From assembly GCF_024198255.1 (NCBI RefSeq), contig NZ_JAJVKW010000016.1:124001-188000 (forward strand): a stretch of DNA of 64,000 bases, in the 5' to 3' direction. Under the pieces are notes generated by a model. That model was not told the DNA's origin and searched no databases. It saw nothing but the letters and a program-made list of their open reading frames with translations. The translations under genes were made by a program, and so were the position numbers. This document shows positions 17,258 to 24,643 of the stretch, piece by piece; position 1 is the stretch's first letter; each line of letters begins with the position of its first letter. Source of the DNA: Myxococcus guangdongensis. Its GTDB lineage: Bacteria; Myxococcota; Myxococcia; Myxococcales; Myxococcaceae.

Positions 17258-18148
17258 TCACGCCGCCTTCGACGCGCCGGACAGCGCGTGGAAGTAGACG
17301 TCCTCCAGGTCGGGGCTCGCCGCCTCGAAGCCCTCGGGCGCGCTCGGGGCGTGCACGTGCACCAGCCGCTGGCCCGCCACGCGCCGCACGGCGATGACCT
17401 CCAGCTGCTTCGACAGGGTGTCGAGCTCCTCCTGGCTCGCGACGAAGCGCTTCCACACCCGGTCTCGCAGCTGGTCCACCAGCTTCAGCGGATGGCCGCT
17501 CGCCACCACGCGGCCTTGCGCGAGCACGGCCATGTTCTGACAGAGGTCGGCCACGTCGGACACGATGTGCGTGGACAGAAGCACCACCACGTCCGAGCTG
17601 ATCTCCGCCAGCAGGTTGTGGAAGCGGAAGCGCTCGGCGGGGTCCAGGCCCGCGGTGGGCTCGTCGACGATGAGCAGCTTGGGGTCTCCGAGCAGCGCCT
17701 GGGCGATTCCGAAGCGCTGCTTCATGCCGCCGGAGAAGCCGCCGAGCCTGCGGTCTCGGTGCTCCCACAGGTTCACCTTGGTGAGCAGCGCCTTCACCGC
17801 GTCATGGCGCGCGCGCCGCTGGGCCAGCCCCTTGAGCTGCGCCAGGTGGTCCAGCATGTCCCAGGCCGTCACCTTCGGGTACACGCCGAAGTCCTGCGGC
17901 AGGAAGCCGAGCACGTCGCGCAGCCGGTCCTTCTCACGTCGCACGTCGATGCCGTCGAAGGTCATGCTCCCACCGTCCACGTCCTGCAACGTGGCGATGG
18001 AGCGCATGAGCGTCGACTTTCCGGCGCCGTTGGGCCCCAGGAGGCCGAACATCCCGCGAGGGATGGTGAGGGTGACGTCGTGCAAGGCACGCGTACCGTT
18101 GGGGTACGTCTTGGACACGCCTTCGAGTCGGAGCTCCATGTCGGGCAT
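17258..18148 (-). CDS. ABC transporter ATP-binding protein
   Basis: A 296-residue ABC ATPase with Walker A GPNGAGKST (about residues 39-47), the Q-loop in LGFLPQDFG, signature LGGFSGGMKQR, Walker B LLIVDEPTAG and an H-loop His in LLSTHIVSD. The C-terminal 80 residues are the extension usual in ABC-2 exporters of this subfamily. Its stop is separated by a single base from the start of the permease-peptidase gene, so the two proteins are made together and form one transporter. The start could be ATG 18148 or 18139; a TAGG lies just upstream of the former. Divergent from the GH5-like gene across about 20 bases. Confidence 0.92.
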   Translation of the reverse strand: MPDMELRLEGVSKTYPNGTRALHDVTLTIPRGMFGLLGPNGAGKSTLMRSIATLQDVDGGSMTFDGIDVRREKDRLRDVLGFLPQDFGVYPKVTAWDMLDHLAQLKGLAQRRARHDAVKALLTKVNLWEHRDRRLGGFSGGMKQRFGIAQALLGDPKLLIVDEPTAGLDPAERFRFHNLLAEISSDVVVLLSTHIVSDVADLCQNMAVLAQGRVVASGHPLKLVDQLRDRVWKRFVASQEELDTLSKQLEVIAVRRVAGQRLVHVHAPSAPEGFEAASPDLEDVYFHALSGASKAA

Positions 18149-18169
18149 CAACCTAGCCCATCCGTTACC

Positions 18170-19420
18170 ATGGGCTCCATGTCTTCACGGCGCTGGCTCC
18201 TGTGTCTCACGCCCCTCGTCCTGCTGTGCGCGTGTGGCGATGGAGAGCCGGTGATGCTCGAGGCCGCGGCGGCCGACTGTGGGAGCGCTCCGCCGCAGCG
18301 ACTGGGTCGCCTGCCCGCGACGAGCATGGTGCTCAACGCCTACTTCCTCCAGGAGGAGGCCGCGCGCGACGTGCGCCGTGGTCTGCCCGAGTCGCCCATC
18401 GTCGAGGAGGTGTTCGCCAAGGCCGCCGCGATGGGCGTGGTGGCGCTCAGGACCAACGGGCACAACGAGGCGCCGGAGAAGGTGGGGGACAGCACCATCC
18501 AGACAGCGCCGCTCCAGTACGACGAGGTCGCCCTGCGAGGGTTGGACCGGGTGCTCGCCCGCGCCCGGGTCCACGGCGTCCGGTTGGTGCTCACGCTGGG
18601 CAACTACTGGGATGCCTACGGTGGCACGCGCCAGTACGTGAGCTGGGCGGGGCTGCCGAACCCGGTGCAGGGCGACCCGCGCTTCTTCACCGAGCCCCTC
18701 GTCATGGCGCTCTACAAGGAGCACATCGCGAGGACGCTGGAGCGGGTGAACACGGAGGACGGCATCCGCTACGGCGACCACCCCGCGGTGCTCGCGTGGG
18801 AGCTGCTCAACGAGCCTCGTGGCCGGGGACTGGACGCGCAGGGCGCGAAGCTGCGCGCGTGGGTCGACGTGATGGCGCGCGAGGTGAAGGAGCGCGCGCC
18901 AGGGCACCTGGTGGGCACGGGGGAGGAGGGGTTCGAGCCCTCGTCGGACGGGTACGACGGCGCCTACTGGTCCCGCGTGGGGACGACGATGCTGCGCACG
19001 CCGGGCTCCAGCTTCACGCGCAACACGGCGTCGCCGTACATCGACTTCGCCTCGGTGCACTTCTATCCGGAGTCGTGGGGCCTGGATGGCGCGGGCACGG
19101 CGGAGGCGGGGGCGCGGTGGATTCGCGAGCACGCGGCCATCGCGCACGGCCTGGGCAAGCCGCTGCTGGTGGGCGAGCTGGGCCTTCGCAACGAGGGGGA
19201 CCTGGATTTGTCCCAGCGCCGGGCGCTCTACCGGGGCTGGCTGGAGTGCATGCGCGGCGTGGGCGTGGGCGGCGGCGCGCTGTGGATGTTCGCCAACGAC
19301 GCCCGGCCCGACGCGTGGGATGACCACACCTTCTACTTCCGCGATGGCACGTCGCCCGCGGACCCGGTGAACCGGTACGCGGACCTGGTCATCGAGGCCG
19401 CGGGAGCGGCGAGGCCCTGA
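18170..19420 (+). CDS. GH5-like glycoside hydrolase lipoprotein (mannanase/cellulase type)
   Basis: A 416-residue exported hydrolase. The signal sequence ends at LLCAC, a good lipobox, so the protein is probably outer-membrane or periplasm anchored. The TIM-barrel has the family 5-type acid/base Glu in AWELLNEPRG (about residue 215) and the nucleophile Glu in LLVGELGLRN (about 337), with DFASVHFYPE between. This arrangement is closest to endo-beta-mannanases, but the sugar is not provable from sequence. The ATG at 18170 is followed by another at 18179. It faces the ABC ATPase gene and ends at a strong hairpin. Confidence 0.82.
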   Translation: MGSMSSRRWLLCLTPLVLLCACGDGEPVMLEAAAADCGSAPPQRLGRLPATSMVLNAYFLQEEAARDVRRGLPESPIVEEVFAKAAAMGVVALRTNGHNEAPEKVGDSTIQTAPLQYDEVALRGLDRVLARARVHGVRLVLTLGNYWDAYGGTRQYVSWAGLPNPVQGDPRFFTEPLVMALYKEHIARTLERVNTEDGIRYGDHPAVLAWELLNEPRGRGLDAQGAKLRAWVDVMAREVKERAPGHLVGTGEEGFEPSSDGYDGAYWSRVGTTMLRTPGSSFTRNTASPYIDFASVHFYPESWGLDGAGTAEAGARWIREHAAIAHGLGKPLLVGELGLRNEGDLDLSQRRALYRGWLECMRGVGVGGGALWMFANDARPDAWDDHTFYFRDGTSPADPVNRYADLVIEAAGAARP

Positions 19421-19427
19421 CGCACGA

Positions 19428-19463
19428 AGGCCCGGGCCGAGCGTCCTGCTCGACTCCGGGCCT
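19428..19463. terminator. Bidirectional hairpin between converging genes
   Basis: AGGCCCGG (19428-19435) pairs with CCGGGCCT (19456-19463), and inside it CGAGC pairs with GCTCG around a five-base loop. It sits directly after the GH5-like stop and before the stop of the opposing M15-like gene. There is no clear T-run. Confidence 0.65.
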
Positions 19464-19478
19464 GGGCGTCACGACGAA

Positions 19479-20036
19479 TCAGTAGGCGACGTGCACGTGG
19501 TCGCGGTGGCCGCCGATGGCGCCGATGTTGTTGCCGTGCTTGATGCCGCCCCGCGGATCGTAGAACAGCTCCGTGGGCTTGCTGCCCGCGAGGCGATCAT
19601 AGAACGCCGCCATCTTCGAGGGGCTGCCGGCCACGTCGATGGCGCGCCCCTTGTAGTGGTACGAGCCCGGCGTGTGCTGCCCACCCGTCGTCGAGGTGAT
19701 GGTGAGCCCCATCTGCCGCGCCAGGTTCGCCGCGAAGTCCAGCTTCTGTCGGTTGGAGCCGTTGACCGGGAAGTTGCCCGGCACGTTGCCACCGGGCTTC
19801 ACGCCGTCCGGCTTGCCGTCCCACAGGTCCTGGTTGCGCGAGTTGAACAGCGCGCGGCCCGTGTTGTTGCCCACGATGCCGTCCTGCGTCAGCCCGTGCT
19901 TCTTCTGGAAGGCCTTCACCGCCTGCTGCGTCTGCTTGCCGTAGATGCCATCCGCCGCGCCAGGATTGAAGCCCGCCTTGGCCAGCGCCTTCTGCGTCCG
20001 CGTCACATCCGAACCGCGCGTCCCGACATTGAGCAT
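19479..20036 (-). CDS. Peptidoglycan-binding protein with M15-like (LAS) peptidase domain
   Basis: A 185-residue protein. Residues 1-62 are a PG_binding_1 domain (GSDVTRTQKALAKAGFNPG, then DGIYGKQTQQAVKAFQKKHG). Residues about 95-185 carry the metal ligands of a D-Ala-D-Ala carboxypeptidase/LAS fold: the SYHYKGRAIDV motif and the C-terminal HRDHVHV. This predicts zinc-dependent cleavage of peptidoglycan cross-bridges. There is no signal peptide, so it may leave the cell by another route or by lysis, like several phage-type endolysins. AGAGG lies six bases before the ATG, immediately downstream of a two-storey hairpin in the leader (20050-20086). Confidence 0.8.
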   Translation of the reverse strand: MLNVGTRGSDVTRTQKALAKAGFNPGAADGIYGKQTQQAVKAFQKKHGLTQDGIVGNNTGRALFNSRNQDLWDGKPDGVKPGGNVPGNFPVNGSNRQKLDFAANLARQMGLTITSTTGGQHTPGSYHYKGRAIDVAGSPSKMAAFYDRLAGSKPTELFYDPRGGIKHGNNIGAIGGHRDHVHVAY

Positions 20037-20049
20037 GGTGGGCCTCTTT

Positions 20050-20086
20050 CCCTCTCGCCGAAGGCGGATGACTTCGTACGAGAGGG
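20050..20086 (-). promoter_or_regulatory. Leader hairpin next to the M15-like gene's ribosome binding site
   Basis: CCCTCTCG (20050-20057) is complementary to CGAGAGGG (20079-20086), and CGAAG/CTTCG (20059-20063/20072-20076) stacks inside. In the minus-strand transcript the structure ends three bases before the AGAGG ribosome binding site. It could stabilise the mRNA or tune initiation. Confidence 0.5.
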
Positions 20087-20153
20087 TTCTCGGCCCACAT
20101 GTCCCGCGAGTTGCGGCTTAAGTGGGATAGTCCTGTTTGTGTCGTCTGGTGGA

Positions 20154-20168
20154 CAGGGCCTCGCCCTG
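20154..20168 (-). terminator. Short hairpin after the NarL-type regulator
   Basis: CAGGGC (20154-20159) pairs with GCCCTG (20163-20168) around a three-base loop, six bases past the response-regulator stop. There is no T-run. Confidence 0.4.
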
Positions 20169-20173
20169 GAGTC

Positions 20174-20959
20174 TCAGACGGAGATGAGGCCCTTGCGGAT
20201 GCCCTCGGTGACGGCCTCGACGCGGTTGGTCACCTCGAGCTTCCGGTAGATGTGCTCCAGGTGGGTGCGGATGGTGGCCTTGCTGAGGGTGAGGAGCCGG
20301 GCGGCCTCGCTGTTGGAGACGCCCTTGGCGATGAGCTGGAGGATTTCGCGCTCGCGGTCCGACAGGGGCTTGAGCAGGGGCTCCTCGGCGGAGGGGCTCC
20401 CGGCGGGAGCGGGCGCGGGGGCCTCCGGGCGCGGGGCGGCGGGGGCGGTGGCCAGCGGCTCGGAGGGGACGGGCGTGGCGTCTGGCTCCACGCGGAAGTG
20501 ACGCAACAGCCTGCGCGCGAGGTTGGGCTGGATGACGGTGCCTCCCGCGCGGACCTCCTTGATGGCCTCGATGATCTTGTCGACCGGGGAGCCCTTGAGC
20601 ATGTAGCCGGAGGCGCCCGCCTTCACGGCCTCCAGCACTTTGTCCTCCTCGTCGAAGATGGTGAAGATGAGGATCTCCATCTTCGGGTAGACGGCCTTGA
20701 TCTCCCGGGTGACGTCGATGCCGCTCATGCGCGGCAGGCCCAGGTCGAGCAGCAGCACGTCCGGCATCAGCTTGGGCACGTCCTCCAGCGCGGCCTCGCC
20801 GGACAGCGCGGTGCCGACGATGTCGATCTCCGGGTGACCCTCGAAGAGGCGCAGCTGGTTCTTGAGGATCTTCGTCTGGTCCTCGACGACGAAGACGCGG
20901 ATGGGCGGCTGCGCGGGAGTGGAGGGAGGCTGCGGGGCGTCCACGGGGGCTCCGGTCAT
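20174..20959 (-). CDS. NarL/FixJ-family response regulator
   Basis: A 261-residue regulator. The receiver domain (about residues 20-140) has the acidic pair VVEDQ, phospho-acceptor Asp in VLLLDLGLPRMSG, the Thr in IFTIF and Lys in YMLKGSP. A Pro/Ala-rich linker of about 45 residues leads to a LuxR-type helix-turn-helix (LSDREREILQLIAKGVSNSE, then KATIRTHLEHIYRKL). It overlaps the sensor kinase stop by four bases (ATGA), so it is the kinase's partner. The long A/P linker is unusual for the family but of a kind common in GC-rich genomes. Target genes unknown. Confidence 0.92.
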   Translation of the reverse strand: MTGAPVDAPQPPSTPAQPPIRVFVVEDQTKILKNQLRLFEGHPEIDIVGTALSGEAALEDVPKLMPDVLLLDLGLPRMSGIDVTREIKAVYPKMEILIFTIFDEEDKVLEAVKAGASGYMLKGSPVDKIIEAIKEVRAGGTVIQPNLARRLLRHFRVEPDATPVPSEPLATAPAAPRPEAPAPAPAGSPSAEEPLLKPLSDREREILQLIAKGVSNSEAARLLTLSKATIRTHLEHIYRKLEVTNRVEAVTEGIRKGLISV

Positions 20960-22239
20960 GTCGGGGGGCAGGGAAGGGAGAAGGCCACCTGGGCGCCCGA
21001 GCCCGGTGACGAATCGACGATGAGCTGGCCACCGAGCTTCATGGCGCGCTCGCGCATGTTGAGCAGGCCGTAGTGGCCTCGCGGCGTGTGCTTCGGGTCG
21101 AAGCCCTTGCCGTCGTCGTGGACGATGAGGTGCACGCGGTCCTCGCCGTAGTCGAGCTTCACCTGCACGAGCTTCGGCTCGGCGTGCTTCACCGCGTTGG
21201 AGAGGCACTCCTGGAGGATCCGGAAGAGGGCCAGCTGCACGTCGGGGGACAGCTTGCGCTGCGCGCCCGTGCGCTCGAAGTGGATGGGCAGGCCCGTGCG
21301 CTCCTGGAAGGTCTTGGCGTAGTCCTCCAGGCCCTGTGACAGCTCGAAGTCCTCGCGCATCATCCGGAGGTTGCGCCGCAGCTCGTCGATGGACTCCTCC
21401 GCGGTGGCCTTCAGCTCGCGGATCTCCTCGCGCAGCCCGTCCTCGCGCGCGAGGTTCAGGATGTACTCCGCCTGGATGATCATGGAGGAGAGCGACGCGC
21501 CCAGGCCGTCGTGGATCTCCCGCGCCAGGCGGTTGCGCTCCTCGACGACGGCCAGCTCCTTGAGGTCACCCTGGAGCGCGACGACTTCGCGGTGGGCCGC
21601 AGCCTCGCGCTCGTTCAGGTACACGAGCACGTAGACGATGATGAAGTTGAGCGCCAGGTACCAGAGCAGCGTGAGCAGCTCCACCGCCGTCACGTTGCGG
21701 TTGAGCAGCAGGTCCAGCCGCGTCGTGATCGGCAGCGCGAGCAGCGGCGGGAGGATGGCGAGCGGCTTGGGGTAGAGGATGGAGAACAGCGTGGTGAAGA
21801 GCAGCTGGGTGGCGAGCAGCGGGCTCTGCAGGCCGCCGCCCACCTGGGGCTTGGCGATGAGGACCACCAGGATGACCAGGTCCAGGCACAGCGTGGTGTA
21901 CGTCACCCAGCGGCCGGCCTTGGGGTGGTCGATGACCAGCAGGTTCGCGACGCTGTAGAGCAGCATCGTGAAGTAGCCCAGGAAGGAGAGCGCTCCGGTG
22001 AGGCCGAAGTAGCCGCTCCACGTGGGCACCGCCAGGATGAGCAGGCCCAGCGTGAGGAACATCATGCGGGCGTAGAAGAGGGCGCGGGCCCGGGCGACGA
22101 ACCGGTCCTGCTCCCAGGACGCGGTGGCCTGCTCGGTGGAGACGCTGTCCGTCAGCTTGCGGCGCGAGAGGACCTCGCGCACGCGGGCGCGGAGGTCATT
22201 GGCCGGGGTCTCCTCGCCCAGGGCGAGATTCGAATCCAT
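20956..22239 (-). CDS. NarL-type sensor histidine kinase with integral-membrane sensor
   Basis: A 427-residue kinase. After a 50-residue soluble start come about six membrane segments (residues 55-205) with little periplasmic sequence, then a HisKA_3 dimerisation helix with the phospho-acceptor His in REIHDGLGASLSS. The HATPase domain shows FRILQECLSNAVKHA, VHDDGKGFD and HYGLLNMRERA. Kinases of this branch (DesK/NarX-like) pair with LuxR-type receivers, and the cognate gene overlaps its stop. A sensor buried in the membrane suggests it reads a membrane property or lipophilic signal, but that is inference. Confidence 0.92.
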   Translation of the reverse strand: MDSNLALGEETPANDLRARVREVLSRRKLTDSVSTEQATASWEQDRFVARARALFYARMMFLTLGLLILAVPTWSGYFGLTGALSFLGYFTMLLYSVANLLVIDHPKAGRWVTYTTLCLDLVILVVLIAKPQVGGGLQSPLLATQLLFTTLFSILYPKPLAILPPLLALPITTRLDLLLNRNVTAVELLTLLWYLALNFIIVYVLVYLNEREAAAHREVVALQGDLKELAVVEERNRLAREIHDGLGASLSSMIIQAEYILNLAREDGLREEIRELKATAEESIDELRRNLRMMREDFELSQGLEDYAKTFQERTGLPIHFERTGAQRKLSPDVQLALFRILQECLSNAVKHAEPKLVQVKLDYGEDRVHLIVHDDGKGFDPKHTPRGHYGLLNMRERAMKLGGQLIVDSSPGSGAQVAFSLPCPPT

Positions 22240-22298
22240 TGGGCCGGCAGCTTACGAGAGCCGCCGGGTGTGCGGGAATCCCTGGGGTGGTCCGTTCA

Positions 22299-22319
22299 CC
22301 TTCTCGGCGAGCGAGAAGG
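22299..22319 (-). terminator. Hairpin after the lipoprotein gene
   Basis: CCTTCTCG (22299-22306) and CGAGAAGG (22312-22319) form a perfect 8-bp stem with a five-base loop. It lies 25 bases after the stop of the minus-strand lipoprotein gene and before the sensor kinase start. Confidence 0.55.
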
Positions 22320-22344
22320 CGGCCGGGTGTCCCGCGCGCCTCCG

Positions 22345-22842
22345 TCATCGGGAGGAGGGCTGCATGCAGACCTTGCGGGCCTCGGGCTTGCTGCGGAAGA
22401 TGAACTCCATCCGGTCCGTGGACTCGCCGGTGCGCTCGTCGAACAAGGGCGTGCCGCCCGCGTACATGGTGCCTTCCTTGTTCCCGTACGGGTCCAGGTT
22501 CTGCTTCTTCAGCCAGCGGTCCACGCACGCCTCGAGCGCGGCGCGGCGGGACTCGGGAGCGTTCGCGTCCTTGACGTTCGTCCCGGCGGCTGGAGTGGAG
22601 GCGTCGGGGGACTCGGCGACGAGCGTGCCGGAGTCCGTCCCGGTCTTCTCGACGCCCGGGGCGGGGGCCTCGAGGGTGGAGCCGCTGTCGACGAGCTTCG
22701 TCGCCTCGGCGGGGGCCGTGGCCTCGGCGGAGGGCTGCGACGCGGCATCCGCGGGGCCGGCGGTCTCGCCGGTGTTCTTGTGGCACCCCAGCACGAGCAA
22801 CAGGGTGGTGGAAAAGACGAGCACGCCGGTCAGGTTTTTCAT
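22345..22842 (-). CDS. Lipoprotein of unknown function
   Basis: A 165-residue protein with a clear lipoprotein signal (LLLVLGC, Cys about residue 20). A disordered Ala/Ser/Pro/Thr-rich stretch (about 22-95) is followed by a small C-terminal domain with two cysteines (ALEACVDRW and ARKVCMQPS), which could form a disulfide. The C-terminal segment DPYGNKEGTMYAGGTPLFDE is not one I can assign to a family. Probably anchored in the cell envelope. It is transcribed alone, divergent from the E1-like gene, and followed by a hairpin. Confidence 0.65.
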   Translation of the reverse strand: MKNLTGVLVFSTTLLLVLGCHKNTGETAGPADAASQPSAEATAPAEATKLVDSGSTLEAPAPGVEKTGTDSGTLVAESPDASTPAAGTNVKDANAPESRRAALEACVDRWLKKQNLDPYGNKEGTMYAGGTPLFDERTGESTDRMEFIFRSKPEARKVCMQPSSR

Positions 22843-22941
22843 ATGTGTGGCAGCTGGTAGGGGCGCCTGCGCCCAACGGTCGCCTGATGCGACGCAGGGG
22901 TCCGCACGTTATTCGCATCCGCCTTCGCGGAGCAGCATTCG

Positions 22942-23709
22942 ATGCACGGCCCAGAAGAACACCACCATCCCCGCATTCCCCACGCGTCCCGGATAGAGCG
23001 CGCGAGGGTGCTCGTCGTGGGAGCAGGCGGGCTCGGTTGCCCCGTCTCCCTGGCGCTCGCCCAGGCCGGTGTCGGCCACCTGACGCTGGCGGATCCGGAC
23101 CGGGTGGACGTGACGAACCTGCCCCGGCAGCTGTGGCACCGCGCCGAGGACGTGGGCCGCAACAAGGCGGAGTCCGCCGCGGCGGGGCTCGCCAGGGCGT
23201 TCCCCGGGCTGAGCACGGAGGTGCTGCCCGAGCGCGTGGACGCGGACAACGTGGAGGGCCTGTTCCGCTCGCACGACGCGGTCATCGACGCGACGGATGG
23301 CGTGGGGACGAAGTTCTTCCTCTCGGACGTGGCGGTGCTGACGGGCGTGCCGCTGGTGTATGGCGGCGTGCTGCGGATGCAGGGCCAGGCGATGCGCGTG
23401 GAGCCGGGGGGCCCGTGTCTGCGCTGCCTCTACGAGGCTCCGCCTCCGCCCGACTCGGTGCCCACGTGCGCGCAGGCGGGGGTGCTCGGCTCGCTGGCGG
23501 GGCTGGTGGGCTCGGTGCAGGCGCTGCTCGTGCTGGAGCTGCTGGCGGGTGCGGCGCGGCGCGTGCCGGGTGAGACGGCGCTGCATGTGTTGGATGGGCG
23601 CACGATGCTCGGGCGCGTGACGCGGGTGACTCGCGCCGAGGAGTGCCCGGGGTGTCAGGTCACCGCCGTTCCGAGCTTCCCGGACGAGGCCTCGGCATGC
23701 GCGCGATGA
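22942..23709 (+). CDS. ThiF/MoeB-type E1-like adenylyltransferase lacking the N-terminal arginine-finger helix
   Basis: A 255-residue E1-like enzyme predicted to adenylate the C-terminus of a ubiquitin-like sulfur carrier. It has the nucleotide motif GAGGLG (27-32), DRVDVTNLPRQ, a catalytic Asp in VIDATDG, the thiol Cys in PTCAQAGV (Cys176), and two zinc CxxC pairs (159/162 and 235/238). The usual opening helix RYxRQ, whose second Arg in MoeB (Arg14) reaches into the partner subunit's ATP site, is absent. The second homologue at 24644 has exactly that part. It is the first gene of the CysO/TusA/JAMM cluster, separated from tusA by 408 bases. Confidence 0.88.
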   Translation: MHGPEEHHHPRIPHASRIERARVLVVGAGGLGCPVSLALAQAGVGHLTLADPDRVDVTNLPRQLWHRAEDVGRNKAESAAAGLARAFPGLSTEVLPERVDADNVEGLFRSHDAVIDATDGVGTKFFLSDVAVLTGVPLVYGGVLRMQGQAMRVEPGGPCLRCLYEAPPPPDSVPTCAQAGVLGSLAGLVGSVQALLVLELLAGAARRVPGETALHVLDGRTMLGRVTRVTRAEECPGCQVTAVPSFPDEASACAR

Positions 23710-24117
23710 GTCTGTGCGGCGCGGGGGCGATGGTGTGCGGGCTCGGATTCGAGGCCAGGGTGAAGGCGTGTCCGAACCTGGCGCGCGCGGAGCGGGTTCG
23801 GGCGAGGCTGCGTTCCCGCCTGGGCGGGTGGGGGTCGGGCCGGGACAGGCGTCGCGATGGATCGACGGTGTTTCGTGCTCGGCCCGGAGTGAACGGCTGC
23901 TCGAGGCGACGCTTCGTGCACGCTCGCGCATCCGGTGATGTGTCGACGCAGTGGGAGGGCGTTCAGCCTGCGCGGAAGCGGGACGCGTGCATGGGTGGCA
24001 CGACGGCGACAGGGGACATCGTTCTCGAGGGTTTCATGCTCGCTCGGGCATCACCTAAGACGTCGACGCATCGTGAAGGCACTGGCGCTCGTGCCCTCAC
24101 GGAGGCGGGGCGCGTGT
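23710..24117 (+). other. 408-base gap with no convincing gene
   Basis: The stretch between the E1-like gene and tusA has one plus-strand open frame, but its residues are Arg/Gly-rich with no domain and its codon bias is poor, so I do not call it. The right part (from 23900) holds the first unit of an imperfect tandem duplication of the tusA start region. The left part shows nothing recognisable. Confidence 0.6.
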
Positions 24118-24147
24118 ATGGGTGACGCGACGGCGACGCTGGACATC
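23900..24147 (+). repeat. Imperfect tandem duplication covering the tusA start
   Basis: Two diverged copies of about 124 bases lie side by side: 23900-24023 and 24024-24147. Matching landmarks in order are CTCGAGG, the TTCGTGC/TTCATGC block, GCTCG-GCATC, GTCGACGCA (23942 and 24062), the GCGGGACGCGTGCATGGGTG / GCGGGGCGCGTGTATGGGTG block, ACGGCGAC and GGACATC. The second copy supplies the real tusA start at 24118. The first has an equivalent ATG at 23991 but does not continue into a TusA sequence, so it is a decayed partial copy of the promoter and 5' end. Confidence 0.7.
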
Positions 24148-24357
24148 ACGCGCGAGGTCTGTCCGATGACCTACGTGCGCACGAAGCTGCGGCTGGAAGC
24201 CCTCGAGCCAGGCGCGCTGCTGGAGGTCTTCCTCCGAGGCGCCGAGCCCCTGAAGAACGTCCCCCGCAGCGCGCATGAAGAGGGGCACGAGGTGGTGTCA
24301 CTCGAGGCGCGTGACGACGGGACGCATCGGTTGCTGCTGCGCAAGCAGGGAAGGTGA
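24118..24357 (+). CDS. TusA family sulfurtransferase
   Basis: A 79-residue TusA-fold protein with the persulfide-carrying Cys in EVCPMTYVRTKL (Cys15) and the family ending pattern GHEVVSLEARDDGTHRLLLRK. TusA proteins relay persulfide sulfur between enzymes. In this cluster it can take the place of the rhodanese domain that thiolates CysO or MoaD in other bacteria. The ATG at 24118 lies in the second copy of a local duplication. It is followed closely by the ubiquitin-like carrier gene (seven bases), the pseudo-E1 and the JAMM peptidase, all evidently co-transcribed. Confidence 0.88.
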   Translation: MGDATATLDITREVCPMTYVRTKLRLEALEPGALLEVFLRGAEPLKNVPRSAHEEGHEVVSLEARDDGTHRLLLRKQGR

Positions 24358-24364
24358 GTGGGTC

Positions 24365-24637
24365 ATGGCGACGATTCGGATTCCCTCGACGATGCGCGCG
24401 CTGACGCGCAATCAGGCGGACGTGGTGGTCCCGGGCGCCACCGTGCGCGAGGTGCTCGCGAATCTGGACGCGAGCTACCCCGGTATCGGCGCGAAGCTGC
24501 TCGACGAGCGCGGCGCCGTGCGGCGCTACGTCAACGTGTTCCTCAACGAGGATGACATCCGAGCCCTGCGCGAGCTGGAAACGCCCGTGAAGGACGCGGA
24601 CCGGCTCACGCTCATCCCCGCGATGGCGGGAGGGTGA
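24365..24637 (+). CDS. cysO: CysO/MoaD-type ubiquitin-like sulfur carrier
   Basis: A 90-residue beta-grasp protein that ends exactly in GG (IPAMAGG), so it needs no maturation. Its pattern, with RYVNVFLNEDDIR in the middle and DRLTLIPAMAGG at the end, is closer to mycobacterial CysO than to typical MoaD or ThiS. CysO-thiocarboxylate donates sulfur to O-phosphoserine in CysM-dependent cysteine synthesis, and the CysO-Cys adduct is then cut by the JAMM enzyme Mec+. A JAMM gene lies two genes downstream, but no CysM is in the window. The symbol is given on similarity and context. Confidence 0.85.
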   Translation: MATIRIPSTMRALTRNQADVVVPGATVREVLANLDASYPGIGAKLLDERGAVRRYVNVFLNEDDIRALRELETPVKDADRLTLIPAMAGG

Positions 24638-24643
24638 GGGCGC

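Noticed and set aside
23643..24117. A possible protein of about 160 residues between the E1-like gene and tusA
   Set aside because: Its translation is Arg/Gly-rich with no domain and poor codon bias, and much of it is the tandem duplication of the tusA start region.
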